A DNA stretch of 64,000 nucleotides, from the NCBI RefSeq assembly GCF_937898475.1, contig NZ_CALEJS010000013.1:124001-188000 (forward strand), read 5' to 3'. A model generated the notes under the pieces. It made no database searches. It saw only the letters and a program-made list of their open reading frames with translations, and was not told the origin of the DNA. Below, piece by piece: positions 33,533-41,890 of this stretch (positions within the stretch are counted from its first letter, which is position 1; each line of letters starts with the position of its first letter). This DNA comes from an uncultured Chitinophaga sp. (GTDB taxonomy: Bacteria; Bacteroidota; Bacteroidia; Chitinophagales; Chitinophagaceae). The position numbers and the translations under genes were made by a program.

Positions 33533-33549
33533 TGAATAATTAAGAATTG
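33516..33549. terminator. AT-rich hairpin at end of the small hypothetical gene
   Basis: CAATTCTTAAT (33516-33526) and ATTAAGAATTG (33539-33549) are exact inverted copies, overlapping the stop codon. The stretch contains heptamers TAATGAA, TAATGAA, TAATTAA in register (33523-33543). A second AATTGTTAATTATTAAT stretch follows near 33588-33605 at the epimerase 3' end. Confidence 0.6.
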
Positions 33550-33594
33550 CGGAGGAGGGACCAGCCGCCAGGTTGAGACACTAAATAATAATTG

Positions 33595-34611
33595 TTAATT
33601 ATTAATCAGAACAGCCCCCGTTCCAGGGCGATCTGCATAAGCAATGCGGCCGTCGATGATCTTCACGCCGTCGGAGGTGTCTTCTGCTAAAAGGAGTGGT
33701 CCGTCCATATCAACGTAGTCGAGGTAAGGCAACAGGTGTGCGACAGCGGAGGTGCCAACGGTGCTTTCGTTCATGCTGCCGGTCATCACCTTCATGCCCA
33801 GATGTTTTGCGCTGGCGATCATCCTGCGGGCGGGTGTGATACCGCCACATTTGGTCAGCTTGATATTGATGCCGTGAAAATAACCGTGGCAGCGCTCTAC
33901 ATCGGCTTCTACGATACAGCTTTCATCGGCGATGAGAGGCAGGGCGGAACGTTCAAATACCTGTTGCATGCCTTCCCAATCGGCGGCAGGCATGGGTTGT
34001 TCAATGAACTCTACGCCCAGCTCACGAAAGGCGGCGGCATTGCGGAGGGTTTCCTCTACGCCCCAGGCGCAGTTGGCATCTACCCGGAAGATGGCAGCGG
34101 TGTGCCGCCGCAGCTCCTTTATAATGGCAATATCATCCGGGGTACCGAGTTTTATTTTATAGATGGGCCAGGGAAATTCTCTGAGCTTGTTCACCATATT
34201 TTCGATGGTGTCTATACCGATGGTATAGTCTGTAAGCGGGTTATGGCTGATATCAAGCCCCCATAGTTCATACAGCTTCTTACCCTGCATTTTTGCATAA
34301 AGATCGTGTGCGGCGAGGTCCAGGGCGCAGAGGGCAAACATATTATCGGCAAATAAGGGATACAGTTTTTCCCAGAAGGCTTCCGGGGTATCCAGCGTAT
34401 AGGCTTCTATGATGCTGCGGTGTTGGTTAATAGCTTCCATGAGCCGGGGCACCGTCATATTATAATAGGAGTTATCGGCGGTTTCTCCCAGGCCGCTGTA
34501 ACCATTTTGCCGCAGCTCTGCCACCAGTAGGGGCTGTACGTCCTTTGACTTACGGGATATGGTAAAGGTATGTCTGAATTTAAGTTCGAAAGGGTATAGT
34601 GCTAGCTCCAT
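33595..34611 (-). CDS. Dipeptide (L-Ala-D/L-Glu type) epimerase, enolase superfamily
   Basis: The start at 34611 (MELALYPFEL) gives 338 aa. The protein has the capping domain then a TIM barrel with the enolase-superfamily pattern: YKIKLGTPDD (first catalytic Lys in K-x-K), FRVDANCAW (metal Asp), EFIEQPM (metal Glu), LIADESC (metal Asp) and NIKLTKCGG (second catalytic Lys), then GSMNEST. This combination fits L-Ala-D/L-Glu epimerases, which act in peptidoglycan peptide recycling; related dipeptide epimerases differ in substrate. The ATG is the best start since upstream codons are Phe-rich and AT-rich. Confidence 0.88.
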   Translation of the reverse strand: MELALYPFELKFRHTFTISRKSKDVQPLLVAELRQNGYSGLGETADNSYYNMTVPRLMEAINQHRSIIEAYTLDTPEAFWEKLYPLFADNMFALCALDLAAHDLYAKMQGKKLYELWGLDISHNPLTDYTIGIDTIENMVNKLREFPWPIYKIKLGTPDDIAIIKELRRHTAAIFRVDANCAWGVEETLRNAAAFRELGVEFIEQPMPAADWEGMQQVFERSALPLIADESCIVEADVERCHGYFHGINIKLTKCGGITPARRMIASAKHLGMKVMTGSMNESTVGTSAVAHLLPYLDYVDMDGPLLLAEDTSDGVKIIDGRIAYADRPGTGAVLINN

Positions 34612-34643
34612 GTTAACAAAGTAAAAAAGAAAAAGCAAAAAAG

Positions 34644-34675
34644 AAAAAGGCGCGGAGAATGTCCGCGCCCTTTTT
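34644..34675 (-). terminator. Terminator downstream of dnaK
   Basis: AAAAAGGCGCGGA and TCCGCGCC-C-TTTTT pair with a 5-base loop. T-runs on both sides make it bidirectional, but on this layout it ends the leftward dnaK transcript. Confidence 0.88.
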
Positions 34676-34698
34676 GTATACTTTACTGCTAGTTGTTG

Positions 34699-36609
34699 TT
34701 ATTTCACTTCTTCAAACTCTGCATCGGTTACGCCACCTTCACCGGCGTTACCGGTACCCTGACCCTGTGGCTGGCCTTGCGGCTGTTCGCCGTTAGGCTG
34801 TGCACCCTGGGTAGCTTTGTACATCTCTTCTGAAGCAGCGGTCCATGCAGCATTCAGTTCTGCCACACCAGCATCGATCTGGGCAATGTCCTGTGCTTTA
34901 TGTGCTTCTTTCAGTTTGTTAAGCGCCGTTTCAATAGTGGCTTTTTTGTCAGCAGACAGTTTGTCGCCATACTCCTTCAGCTGTTTTTCTGTCTGGAATA
35001 CGAGGCTGTCTGCCTGGTTCACCTTTTCTATCTTTTCGCGTTGTTCCTTATCTGCAGCTTCGTTTGCCCTGGCTTCGGCCTTCATCTTTTCGATCTCGTC
35101 TTTGTTCAGACCGCTACCCGCTTCGATACGGATGTTCTGGGTCTTACCGGTGCCTTTATCCTTCGCGGTTACGTGCAGGATACCGTTGGCGTCAATATCG
35201 AAGATCACTTCGATCTGCGGAACGCCGCGGGGTGCGGGCGGAATATCTCCCAGCATGAAACGGCCGAGGGAACGGTTCTGGGCGGCTAAAGGCCTTTCAC
35301 CCTGCAGTACATGTATTTCTACGCTGGGCTGGTTATCAGCAGCGGTAGAAAATGTTTCAGATTTCTTGGTAGGAATGGTGGTATTAGCTTCGATCAGCTT
35401 GGTGAACACACCACCCATTGTTTCGATACCCAGGGAAAGCGGCGTTACATCCAGCAGCAATACGTCTTTTACTTCACCGGTCAGTACACCACCCTGGATA
35501 GCAGCACCAATGGCCACTACTTCGTCAGGGTTTACGCCCCTGTTGGGTTTCTTGCCAAAGAATTTTTCTACCACTTCCTGTATCTTGGGGATACGGGTAG
35601 AACCACCTACCAGGATCACTTCGTTGATATCTGAAGTGCTTAAGCCTGCATCCTGGAGGGCTTTGCGGCAGGGTTCAAGGGTCCTTTCCACCAGGGTGTC
35701 GCTCAGCTGCTCAAACTTGGCGCGGCTCAGCTTCTTCACCAGGTGTTTGGGAACGCCATCCACTGCAGTGATATAAGGCAGGTTGATCTCTGTTTCTGAG
35801 GAAGAAGACAGCTCGATCTTCGCTTTTTCTGCAGCTTCTTTCAGGCGCTGCCATGCCATCGGATCTTTGTGGAGGTCAACAGCTTCGTCCTTTTTGAATT
35901 CGTCTGCCAGCCAGTCCATGATCACCTTATCGAAGTCGTCACCACCCAGGTGGGTATCACCGTTGGTAGATTTTACTTCAAACACACCATCGCCCAGTTC
36001 GAGGATGGAGATATCGAAGGTACCGCCACCGAGGTCAAACACGGCAATTTTGCTGTCATGATGTTTTTTATCCAGACCGTAAGCCAGCGCGGCTGCGGTA
36101 GGTTCGTTAATGATACGGCGCACATTCAGACCGGCTATTTCACCAGCTTCCTTGGTGGCCTGGCGCTGGGCATCATTAAAGTAAGCGGGCACCGTGATTA
36201 CGGCCTCGTTCACTTCCTGACCCAGGTAATCTTCTGCTGTTTTCTTCATTTTCTGAAGGATCATGGCAGAGATCTCCTGCGGCGTATACAGCCTGCCATC
36301 TATATCTATACGGGTGGTGTTGTTATCTCCTTTAGCCACTTTGTAGCTCCAGTGGGGTATTTCATTGTTCACCTCATCATAGCGGCGTCCCATGAAACGC
36401 TTCACTGACATAATGGTGTTGATAGGGTTGGTGATAGCCTGGCGTTTGGCCGGGTCCCCTACCTTTCTTTCTCCGTTCTTTAAGAATGCCACTACAGAAG
36501 GGGTCGTACGGCGGCCCTCATCGTTGGCGATCACTACCGGCTCGTTGCCTTCCATTACCGCAACGCATGAGTTGGTAGTACCTAAGTCTATACCTATTAT
36601 TTTTCCCAT
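34699..36609 (-). CDS. dnaK: Molecular chaperone DnaK (Hsp70)
   Basis: The 636-aa ATP-driven chaperone folds nascent and stressed proteins with DnaJ and GrpE, which are not in the window. The ATPase domain opens with GIDLGTTNSCVAVMEG and has AYFNDAQRQATKEAG, IINEPTAAALAYGLD, FDLGGGTFDISIL and VGGSTRIP. The substrate domain begins LLLDVTPLSLGIETMGG, and a Gln/Gly/Pro-rich tail ends VTDAEFEEVK, close to the usual EEVD-like bacterial end. An AAAGGAG sequence lies about 14 bases before the ATG, one of few Shine-Dalgarno-like sites here. No CIRCE element was seen upstream. Confidence 0.98.
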   Translation of the reverse strand: MGKIIGIDLGTTNSCVAVMEGNEPVVIANDEGRRTTPSVVAFLKNGERKVGDPAKRQAITNPINTIMSVKRFMGRRYDEVNNEIPHWSYKVAKGDNNTTRIDIDGRLYTPQEISAMILQKMKKTAEDYLGQEVNEAVITVPAYFNDAQRQATKEAGEIAGLNVRRIINEPTAAALAYGLDKKHHDSKIAVFDLGGGTFDISILELGDGVFEVKSTNGDTHLGGDDFDKVIMDWLADEFKKDEAVDLHKDPMAWQRLKEAAEKAKIELSSSSETEINLPYITAVDGVPKHLVKKLSRAKFEQLSDTLVERTLEPCRKALQDAGLSTSDINEVILVGGSTRIPKIQEVVEKFFGKKPNRGVNPDEVVAIGAAIQGGVLTGEVKDVLLLDVTPLSLGIETMGGVFTKLIEANTTIPTKKSETFSTAADNQPSVEIHVLQGERPLAAQNRSLGRFMLGDIPPAPRGVPQIEVIFDIDANGILHVTAKDKGTGKTQNIRIEAGSGLNKDEIEKMKAEARANEAADKEQREKIEKVNQADSLVFQTEKQLKEYGDKLSADKKATIETALNKLKEAHKAQDIAQIDAGVAELNAAWTAASEEMYKATQGAQPNGEQPQGQPQGQGTGNAGEGGVTDAEFEEVK

Positions 36610-36803
36610 AGTAATTAAGATTCTCCTTTAGTTGTAGATTCTCGAGTATTTGCTAAAGGTTTGTCAATGATTATGCCAAGCAAAAATTTATGCAAATATG
36701 TCAGTTTCATGAACCAGGGCTGCTATTATTTGTTAATGGGTTACAGGATCATCCTTTGCCCACAGGGGCGGATAACCATATTGGTAACTTAACCTTTAAG
36801 TTC

Positions 36804-38150
36804 ATGAAAAAGACCTTCCTATTATGGGCTACCGGGACGCTGGCCCTCGCAGCTCCCCTGAGCACCTCAGCCCAGACACCAAACAGCAGCAGTACTTCAG
36901 CGGGAATCTTCAACGGCCCCAAGGACTTCAAAACCTGGTCCATCGGCGTAAACGGGGGACTACTGGCACCTGTAGCAGCTACCGGCGGACAAAATGATTT
37001 TACGAAATGGAAAGCTTCTGCAGGGTATGGCGCTTATGTAAAATGGCAGCTACTGCATGCCCTTGGCATCAGGGCAGATTACGTTGGCGGTAAACTGCGG
37101 GCAGACAATTCAAAAGAGCTGGGTAATGATGAACTACCTTCCCGGCCATACGATGCTTATGAAACCAAGCTGAAATGGTCTGCCAGCCTCAGCGCAGTGG
37201 TAAATGTGGCCACTATCAACTGGCTGTACAAGCAGAACTTTGTACAGATCTATCTTATGGCCGGGGCGGGGTTGGCCGGCTATAACCCCGAACTGGAAAG
37301 AGGCGGCACCAAGACCGAGTATAAACCCAATGGCACTATCAAGGAGCTGATCATTCCCGTGGGCGGCGGCCTTAAGTTCAAACTGTCAGAAGTGGTGAAC
37401 CTTGACCTGGGTTATACCATGCATTTCCTGGACGGGGATAACCTGGACGGCTATAACTACGGCGGCGGGCATGACAAGTATTCCTATGGTTATGCAGGCC
37501 TGGAATTCAGCCTGGGCCCCGGCACCAAACGGCAGCTGGCCTGGCACAACCCTGCCAAAGTGATGTATGATGAACTGGCAGCCCAGAAGGCAGCCCTGCA
37601 ACAGGAGCTGGAAAGCACCCGCAGCACCAATGCCCGGCTTAGCGCAGATATGGACAAGGTGTTAAAGGATACGGATGGAGACGGCGTATCTGACTTCTTT
37701 GACAAATGCCCCGGCACCACCCAGGGCGTAAAAGTGGACGGCGGCGGCTGCGAGCTGCCAAAAGATACTACCCCCAGGACCGTTGTACAGCAGGTTACGG
37801 AAGAAGACCGGCGGCTGGTGCGCGATGCCATCCAGAACCTGGAATTTGCCACCGGCAAGGCGGATATCAAACCCAACTCCTACCCTTCCCTGAACCGGGT
37901 GGCAGAACTGCTGAAAACCAAGAATTTCAGCCTGAAACTGGCCGGGCATACGGATAATGTGGGCAGGGACGATAATAATATGCGCCTGTCTAAAGACCGG
38001 GCAGAATCAGTGAAACAATACCTGGTGAGCCAGGGGGCCAACCCGTCCAGGATAGAGGCGACAGGTTACGGCGAAACGCAGCCGATTGCCAGCAACAAGA
38101 CAGCGGCAGGGCGGCAGAAGAACCGGAGAGTGGAATTTACCCTTTACTAG
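36804..38150 (+). CDS. OmpA-family outer-membrane protein
   Basis: From the ATG at 36804 the product is 448 aa with a signal peptide (MKKTFLLWATGTLALAAPL). An N-terminal beta-barrel (to about residue 235) is followed by a coiled segment (ELAAQKAALQQELESTRS), a thrombospondin-3-like calcium motif (DTDGDGVSDFFDKCPGT) and a C-terminal OmpA peptidoglycan-binding domain (FATGKADIKPNSY, LAGHTDNVGRDD, LSKDRAESVKQYL, GYGETQPIASN, NRRVEFTLY). It anchors outer membrane to the wall. An upstream in-frame codon run was rejected because the signal peptide fixes the start. The gap after it holds the 11-bp repeat array. Confidence 0.93.
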   Translation: MKKTFLLWATGTLALAAPLSTSAQTPNSSSTSAGIFNGPKDFKTWSIGVNGGLLAPVAATGGQNDFTKWKASAGYGAYVKWQLLHALGIRADYVGGKLRADNSKELGNDELPSRPYDAYETKLKWSASLSAVVNVATINWLYKQNFVQIYLMAGAGLAGYNPELERGGTKTEYKPNGTIKELIIPVGGGLKFKLSEVVNLDLGYTMHFLDGDNLDGYNYGGGHDKYSYGYAGLEFSLGPGTKRQLAWHNPAKVMYDELAAQKAALQQELESTRSTNARLSADMDKVLKDTDGDGVSDFFDKCPGTTQGVKVDGGGCELPKDTTPRTVVQQVTEEDRRLVRDAIQNLEFATGKADIKPNSYPSLNRVAELLKTKNFSLKLAGHTDNVGRDDNNMRLSKDRAESVKQYLVSQGANPSRIEATGYGETQPIASNKTAAGRQKNRRVEFTLY

Positions 38151-38180
38151 CCCGGTACGCCATACGTTTTTACCTGCGCT

Positions 38181-38433
38181 GGTGCGCTTTAATCTAAGCT
38201 TGTGTGCGCTTTTAATGCGGATAGCACGCAGGTCTCACTAAGCTCTCCCGTTAGAACAACGAGGAAAGGACTAAGATACCATGGGGAACCGGCGAGGAAA
38301 AGACTAAGGAACGACTAGGAACACATTAAACACCTGCGGCGAACAGACTAAGGAACGACTAAGGTTGCATGAGGCATTCCTTAGGAAAAGACTAAGTGCA
38401 GACAAGGGATTGACGAGGAAATAACGCGCAGAT
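38181..38433. repeat. Degenerate tandem array with an exact 11-bp period
   Basis: About 23 head-to-tail 11-base units fill the gap after the OmpA gene. The best copies read GACTAAGGAAC (38302 and 38346), GACTAAGGTTG (38357), GACTAAGATAC (38269), GACTAAGTGCA (38390), GACGAGGAAAT (38412), AACGAGGAAAG (38258) and GGCGAGGAAAA (38291). CTAAG cores start at spacings of 44, 33, 33, 11, 33, 11 and 33 bases, always multiples of 11. GTGCGCTTT is repeated 22 bases apart at 38182 and 38204. Because 11 is not a multiple of 3, this is not a coding repeat. A terminator follows directly. Confidence 0.85.
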
Positions 38434-38437
38434 ATAC

Positions 38438-38469
38438 AAGGGCGCTCCTGGCAGGAGTGCCCTTTTTTT
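38438..38469 (+). terminator. Terminator at the end of the 11-bp array
   Basis: AAGGGC-G-CTCCT pairs with AGGAG-T-GCCCTT around a GGC loop, followed by seven T. It may end the OmpA transcript, which would then carry the repeat array as a roughly 290-base 3' region, or a separate small RNA. Confidence 0.9.
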
Positions 38470-38562
38470 CCTCCCTCCACCGGCGGTAAGTGTACCCTCA
38501 ATTCCATATATTATAAACCGGCATACTATTTGCTTCTGCTGAGTCCAATACATCTACATATT

Positions 38563-39120
38563 ATGAAAAAATTATTCTTAACAGTGATCATTGCCGCGGG
38601 CGCTACCTTCGCAGCACAGGCACAGGACATCAGTTTTGGCGTAAAAGGCGGTCTGAACGTAGCCTCCATGACAGACGTTGATGCCAGCAGCAAAATTTCA
38701 GGTCATATTGGCGGTTTCGCTAACTTCAAATTCCAGAAAAGCTGGGCCATCCAGCCGGAGCTGCTGTTCTCGGGTCAGGGCGCCAGGGTGGATCTTCCCG
38801 GGGATGATCTCAAATATGCGCTGAGCTATATCAACATCCCGGTGCTTTTCCAGTATTATTTCCTGCCTGAATTTTATGCAGAGGCGGGTCCTCAGCTAGG
38901 CATCCTGGCAAGTTCAAGGGTTAAAAGAGGCGGTGTCAGCGAAGATGTTGACGGCTTCAAATCGGTAGACATCGGCAGCGCGATCGGCGTAGGATACAAA
39001 TTCCCGATCAACGTAGGCGTGTATGCCCGTTATACCTTTGGTTTCACTGACCTGATTGACGGCCTGGCTGATCCCAGGAACTCCGTTTTCCAGATAGGTG
39101 CGTCTTACACCTTTAAATAA
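38563..39120 (+). CDS. Porin-family outer-membrane beta-barrel protein
   Basis: The start at 38563 gives 185 aa with a clear signal peptide (MKKLFLTVIIAAGATFAAQAQ). The mature 164 residues form a small eight-stranded barrel of the PorT/outer-membrane beta-barrel type: DISFGVKGGLNVASMTD, AIQPELLFSGQGA, YINIPVLFQYYF, EAGPQLGIL and a C-terminal IGASYTFK. Function unknown; the family is abundant in Bacteroidota. A large terminator follows. Confidence 0.9.
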   Translation: MKKLFLTVIIAAGATFAAQAQDISFGVKGGLNVASMTDVDASSKISGHIGGFANFKFQKSWAIQPELLFSGQGARVDLPGDDLKYALSYINIPVLFQYYFLPEFYAEAGPQLGILASSRVKRGGVSEDVDGFKSVDIGSAIGVGYKFPINVGVYARYTFGFTDLIDGLADPRNSVFQIGASYTFK

Positions 39121-39140
39121 CTGATCCATCCGGATCAATT

Positions 39141-39232
39141 AGTCCGTGGTCAATTATTCATCGTCCGCCGCCTGTTTGCCCGATATGCGCAGGTCCGTTT
39201 ACGATGAATTATCGGCCATGGACTTTTTTTTT
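39141..39232 (+). terminator. Long-stem terminator downstream of the porin gene
   Basis: Two 24-base arms (39141-39164 and 39201-39224) are inverted copies at 20 of 24 positions, with two of the differences giving G-U pairs in RNA. A run of nine T follows the right arm. The arms show a 7-base rhythm (AGTCCGT, GGTCAAT, TATTCAT, CGTCCGC). Confidence 0.85.
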
Positions 39233-39239
39233 ACCTTTG
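39232..39239 (+). promoter_or_regulatory. -7 promoter element (TACCTTTG) for argS
   Basis: Exact TAnnTTTG match 29 bases before the argS ATG, directly after the porin terminator T-run. No clear -33 element. Confidence 0.5.
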
Positions 39240-39267
39240 CTGCTACTTTGCATTAACAGTTTTCCAC

Positions 39268-41199
39268 ATGAGTGTTGTACAAACCATCAGATCAGCAGCA
39301 GTTACCGCTATTAAATCGCTTTATAGCCAGGAAGTTTCCCTATCCGATATTGCCATCAATGTTACCAAACCGGAATTCGAAGGGGAGTATACCATCGTTG
39401 TGTTTCCTTTTACGAAATTCAGCCGCCAGAAACCGGAGGAAACCGGTAATAACCTGGGCAACTATCTCCTGACCCACTTTCCTGAGCTGATCTCCGGTTT
39501 TAACGTGGTAAAAGGCTTCCTGAACCTGAGCATCAGCAATGCTTACTGGACAGGCTTCCTGCAAACTCAGTTTAACAACCCCCACAGTGGCCGCAAGCCT
39601 GCCAACGGTAAAAAGGTAATGGTGGAATATTCTTCCCCCAATACCAACAAACCCCTGCACCTGGGCCACCTGCGTAACAATTTCCTGGGCTATTCCATTG
39701 CCGAGATACTGAAAGCTAACGGCTATGAAGTGATTAAGGCCAACCTCGTGAACGACCGGGGCATCCACATCTGTAAATCCATGTTGGCCTGGCAGCTGTT
39801 TGCCCATGGAGATACCCCCGCCTCTACCGGGATCAAGGGAGACCACCTGGTAGGCGATTATTACGTAAAATTCGAGACCCAGCTGAAAGAGCAGGCGGAA
39901 CCTATTATAGCCAGGGTGCTGGAAAATGACCTGCGGGATTTTGAAGGCACTGAAAGAGAAAAAGTGGAAAAACTGGCAGCCCTGCTGCATAAGCCTGAGA
40001 TCCAGCAGGACAAAGAGAAGTCTGGTAAAATAACGGACGAGATCAAAGAGCTGGCCCGCAATAAAACAGAGATCATGCAGCAGGCCAAGATCATGCTGCA
40101 GCAATGGGAAGCCGGCAATCCCGAGGTAAGGACGTTGTGGGCCACCATGAACGGATGGGTATACGAAGGATTTGAGACCACCTACAAAAGGTTGGGCATC
40201 GATTTCGACAAAATGTACTACGAAAGTCAGACCTACCTGCTGGGTAAAGACCTGGTGGAAGATGGCTTACGCAAAGGCGTGCTGTTCCGCAAGGAAGACA
40301 ATTCTGTGTGGATAGACCTGACCGCCGATGGCCTGGACCAAAAGCTGCTGCTGCGTGGCGATGGCACCTCTGTATATATGACGCAGGACCTGGGCACCGC
40401 ACGGCTCAAGTATGATGATTATCATATGGACCAGAGCATATACGTAGTGGCGGATGAACAGAACTACCACTTTAAAGTGCTGCAGCTGATCCTGCAGAAA
40501 CTGGAAGAGCCTGCTGCAGCGGGCATTTATCACCTCTCCTACGGGATGGTGGAACTGCCCCATGGGAGGATGAAAAGCCGCGAAGGCACCGTGGTGGATG
40601 CAGATGACATGATAGATGAAATGGTGAACACCGCTGCCCAGCATACAAAAGAATCCGGCAAGCTGAGGGATTTCAGCGAGGATGAACTGCAACGCCTCTA
40701 CGAAATGATAGGCCTGGGCGCCATGAAGTTTTTCCTGCTGCGTGTAGACCCCAAAAAGAAAATGATCTTTAACCCGGAAGAGTCTATTGACTTCCATGGA
40801 TTTACCGGGCCTTTTATTCAATATGCACACGCCCGTATCAAATCTATTTTAAGAGAGTCTGGCGTGACAGATACCAGTCATTTGGACACATACCGGCATA
40901 ATGACAGTTTACTGCCAATGGAGAAAGCACTGATCGTGCTGAATGAACAATTTGGTGAAGTACTGCAGGACGCTGAAAAAGAAATGAGCCCTTCCATCAT
41001 CGCCAATTATGCCTTCCACCTGGCGCAGCAGTTCAACTCTTTTTACGCTGAAAAAGTGAATGGGGTGTATACTTACTCTATTGTAAATGCGGAGTCTGAA
41101 GAGAAAAGGAACCTGCGTTTGCAGCTGATCACACTCACGGCGAATACCATTGCCCAGTGCATGAAACTGCTGGGAATTGATGTGCCGGAGAGAATGTAA
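39268..41199 (+). CDS. argS: Arginyl-tRNA synthetase
   Basis: The class I synthetase charges tRNA-Arg. The 643-aa product has the N-terminal additional domain of ArgRS (from ISDIAI... to about residue 110), the HIGH signature as HLGH in KPLHLGHLRNN, a KMSKS-like loop in GRMKSREGTVVDADD, and the C-terminal anticodon-binding helical domain (FAGIYSFN-like region, then QLITLTANTIAQCMKLLGI). It is longer than many bacterial ArgRS (about 560-590) owing to insertions around residues 210-290 (LARNKTEIMQQAKIMLQQWE), typical of Bacteroidota. ATG preceded by a promoter element at 39232. Confidence 0.97.
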   Translation: MSVVQTIRSAAVTAIKSLYSQEVSLSDIAINVTKPEFEGEYTIVVFPFTKFSRQKPEETGNNLGNYLLTHFPELISGFNVVKGFLNLSISNAYWTGFLQTQFNNPHSGRKPANGKKVMVEYSSPNTNKPLHLGHLRNNFLGYSIAEILKANGYEVIKANLVNDRGIHICKSMLAWQLFAHGDTPASTGIKGDHLVGDYYVKFETQLKEQAEPIIARVLENDLRDFEGTEREKVEKLAALLHKPEIQQDKEKSGKITDEIKELARNKTEIMQQAKIMLQQWEAGNPEVRTLWATMNGWVYEGFETTYKRLGIDFDKMYYESQTYLLGKDLVEDGLRKGVLFRKEDNSVWIDLTADGLDQKLLLRGDGTSVYMTQDLGTARLKYDDYHMDQSIYVVADEQNYHFKVLQLILQKLEEPAAAGIYHLSYGMVELPHGRMKSREGTVVDADDMIDEMVNTAAQHTKESGKLRDFSEDELQRLYEMIGLGAMKFFLLRVDPKKKMIFNPEESIDFHGFTGPFIQYAHARIKSILRESGVTDTSHLDTYRHNDSLLPMEKALIVLNEQFGEVLQDAEKEMSPSIIANYAFHLAQQFNSFYAEKVNGVYTYSIVNAESEEKRNLRLQLITLTANTIAQCMKLLGIDVPERM

Positions 41200-41205
41200 G
41201 AAAGA

Positions 41206-41233
41206 GCTGTTGGCAGCTGGCTGCTAGTAGCTA
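41206..41233 (+). repeat. GC-N-GCTR heptamer repeat after argS
   Basis: Four units GCTGTTG, GCAGCTG, GCTGCTA, GTAGCTA run with a 7-base period just after the argS stop. No matching inverted arm is obvious nearby. Confidence 0.5.
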
Positions 41234-41314
41234 TTCTCCACTGCCCTGTGACAGAGTTGTTCTCCTTTTGTCAGCTCACCGGAAGCGATATACGATTTCC
41301 CGAGCATGAATCTG

Positions 41315-41800
41315 CTAATCCATGTCTTTGGCGGAGAAGGACAGTGGTAACAGGAGGCTGGCTGCAGGAAGGATGTACACTTTTCCGCTCTGGCCGCCCA
41401 TGATCAGGCGGATGGGTTGTTGCTGCCGCTGCTCGTATTCTGCCAGGGTCTGGCGGCAGATGCCGCAGGGAGAGATAGGATGACTGCTGCTGCCCTCCAT
41501 ATTATGATAGCTGACAGCAATGGTTTGTATAGCTACGCCGGGGTACAGTGAAGAGGCGGCCGACAGTGCTGTTCTTTCTGCACAGATGCCTACGGGAAAA
41601 GAGGCGTTTTCCTGGTTGGTACCGCTCAGGGTCTGGCCATTGGCCAGCTGCATCACTGCGCCAACACGGAAATTGGAATAGGGTGCATACGCCTGTTCCG
41701 CAACTTTCCTGGCTGCCTGCAGCAGTAGCCTGTCGCTCTCTTCCAGTTCGGAAATATCATCATAACTCAGGTATTCAAAAGACTGCTGCTGTTTTTTCAT
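41315..41800 (-). CDS. cdd: Cytidine deaminase
   Basis: The enzyme deaminates cytidine and deoxycytidine to the uridine forms in pyrimidine salvage. The 161-aa product has YAPYSNFRVGA (substrate region), GTNQENASFPVGICAERTAL with the zinc and proton-shuttle CAE motif, and the zinc-binding PCGICRQTL. An N-terminal extension of about 35 residues precedes the core, which is usual in Bacteroidota. It is downstream of lepB on the same strand, separated by a terminator-like hairpin. Confidence 0.94.
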   Translation of the reverse strand: MKKQQQSFEYLSYDDISELEESDRLLLQAARKVAEQAYAPYSNFRVGAVMQLANGQTLSGTNQENASFPVGICAERTALSAASSLYPGVAIQTIAVSYHNMEGSSSHPISPCGICRQTLAEYEQRQQQPIRLIMGGQSGKVYILPAASLLLPLSFSAKDMD

Positions 41801-41834
41801 ATGCTTGTTTTTTAGCGGGGTGTTGAAATTTAAA

Positions 41835-41866
41835 ATGTCCTGCCCCCTTCAACAGGCGCAGGACAT
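41835..41866 (-). terminator. Hairpin downstream of lepB
   Basis: ATGTCCTGC and GCAGGACAT (9-bp arms) flank a 14-base loop, followed on the minus strand by TTTAAATTT. Probable lepB terminator. Confidence 0.6.
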
Positions 41867-41890
41867 CAGCAATTTGTATATGGAAGTATC

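Noticed and set aside
36610..36803. Heat-shock CIRCE operator upstream of dnaK
   Set aside because: I looked for the TTAGCACTC-N9-GAGTGCTAA pattern on both strands and did not find it.
38181..38433. CRISPR array
   Set aside because: Units are contiguous 11-mers with no long identical repeats or unique 30-base spacers, and no cas genes are present.
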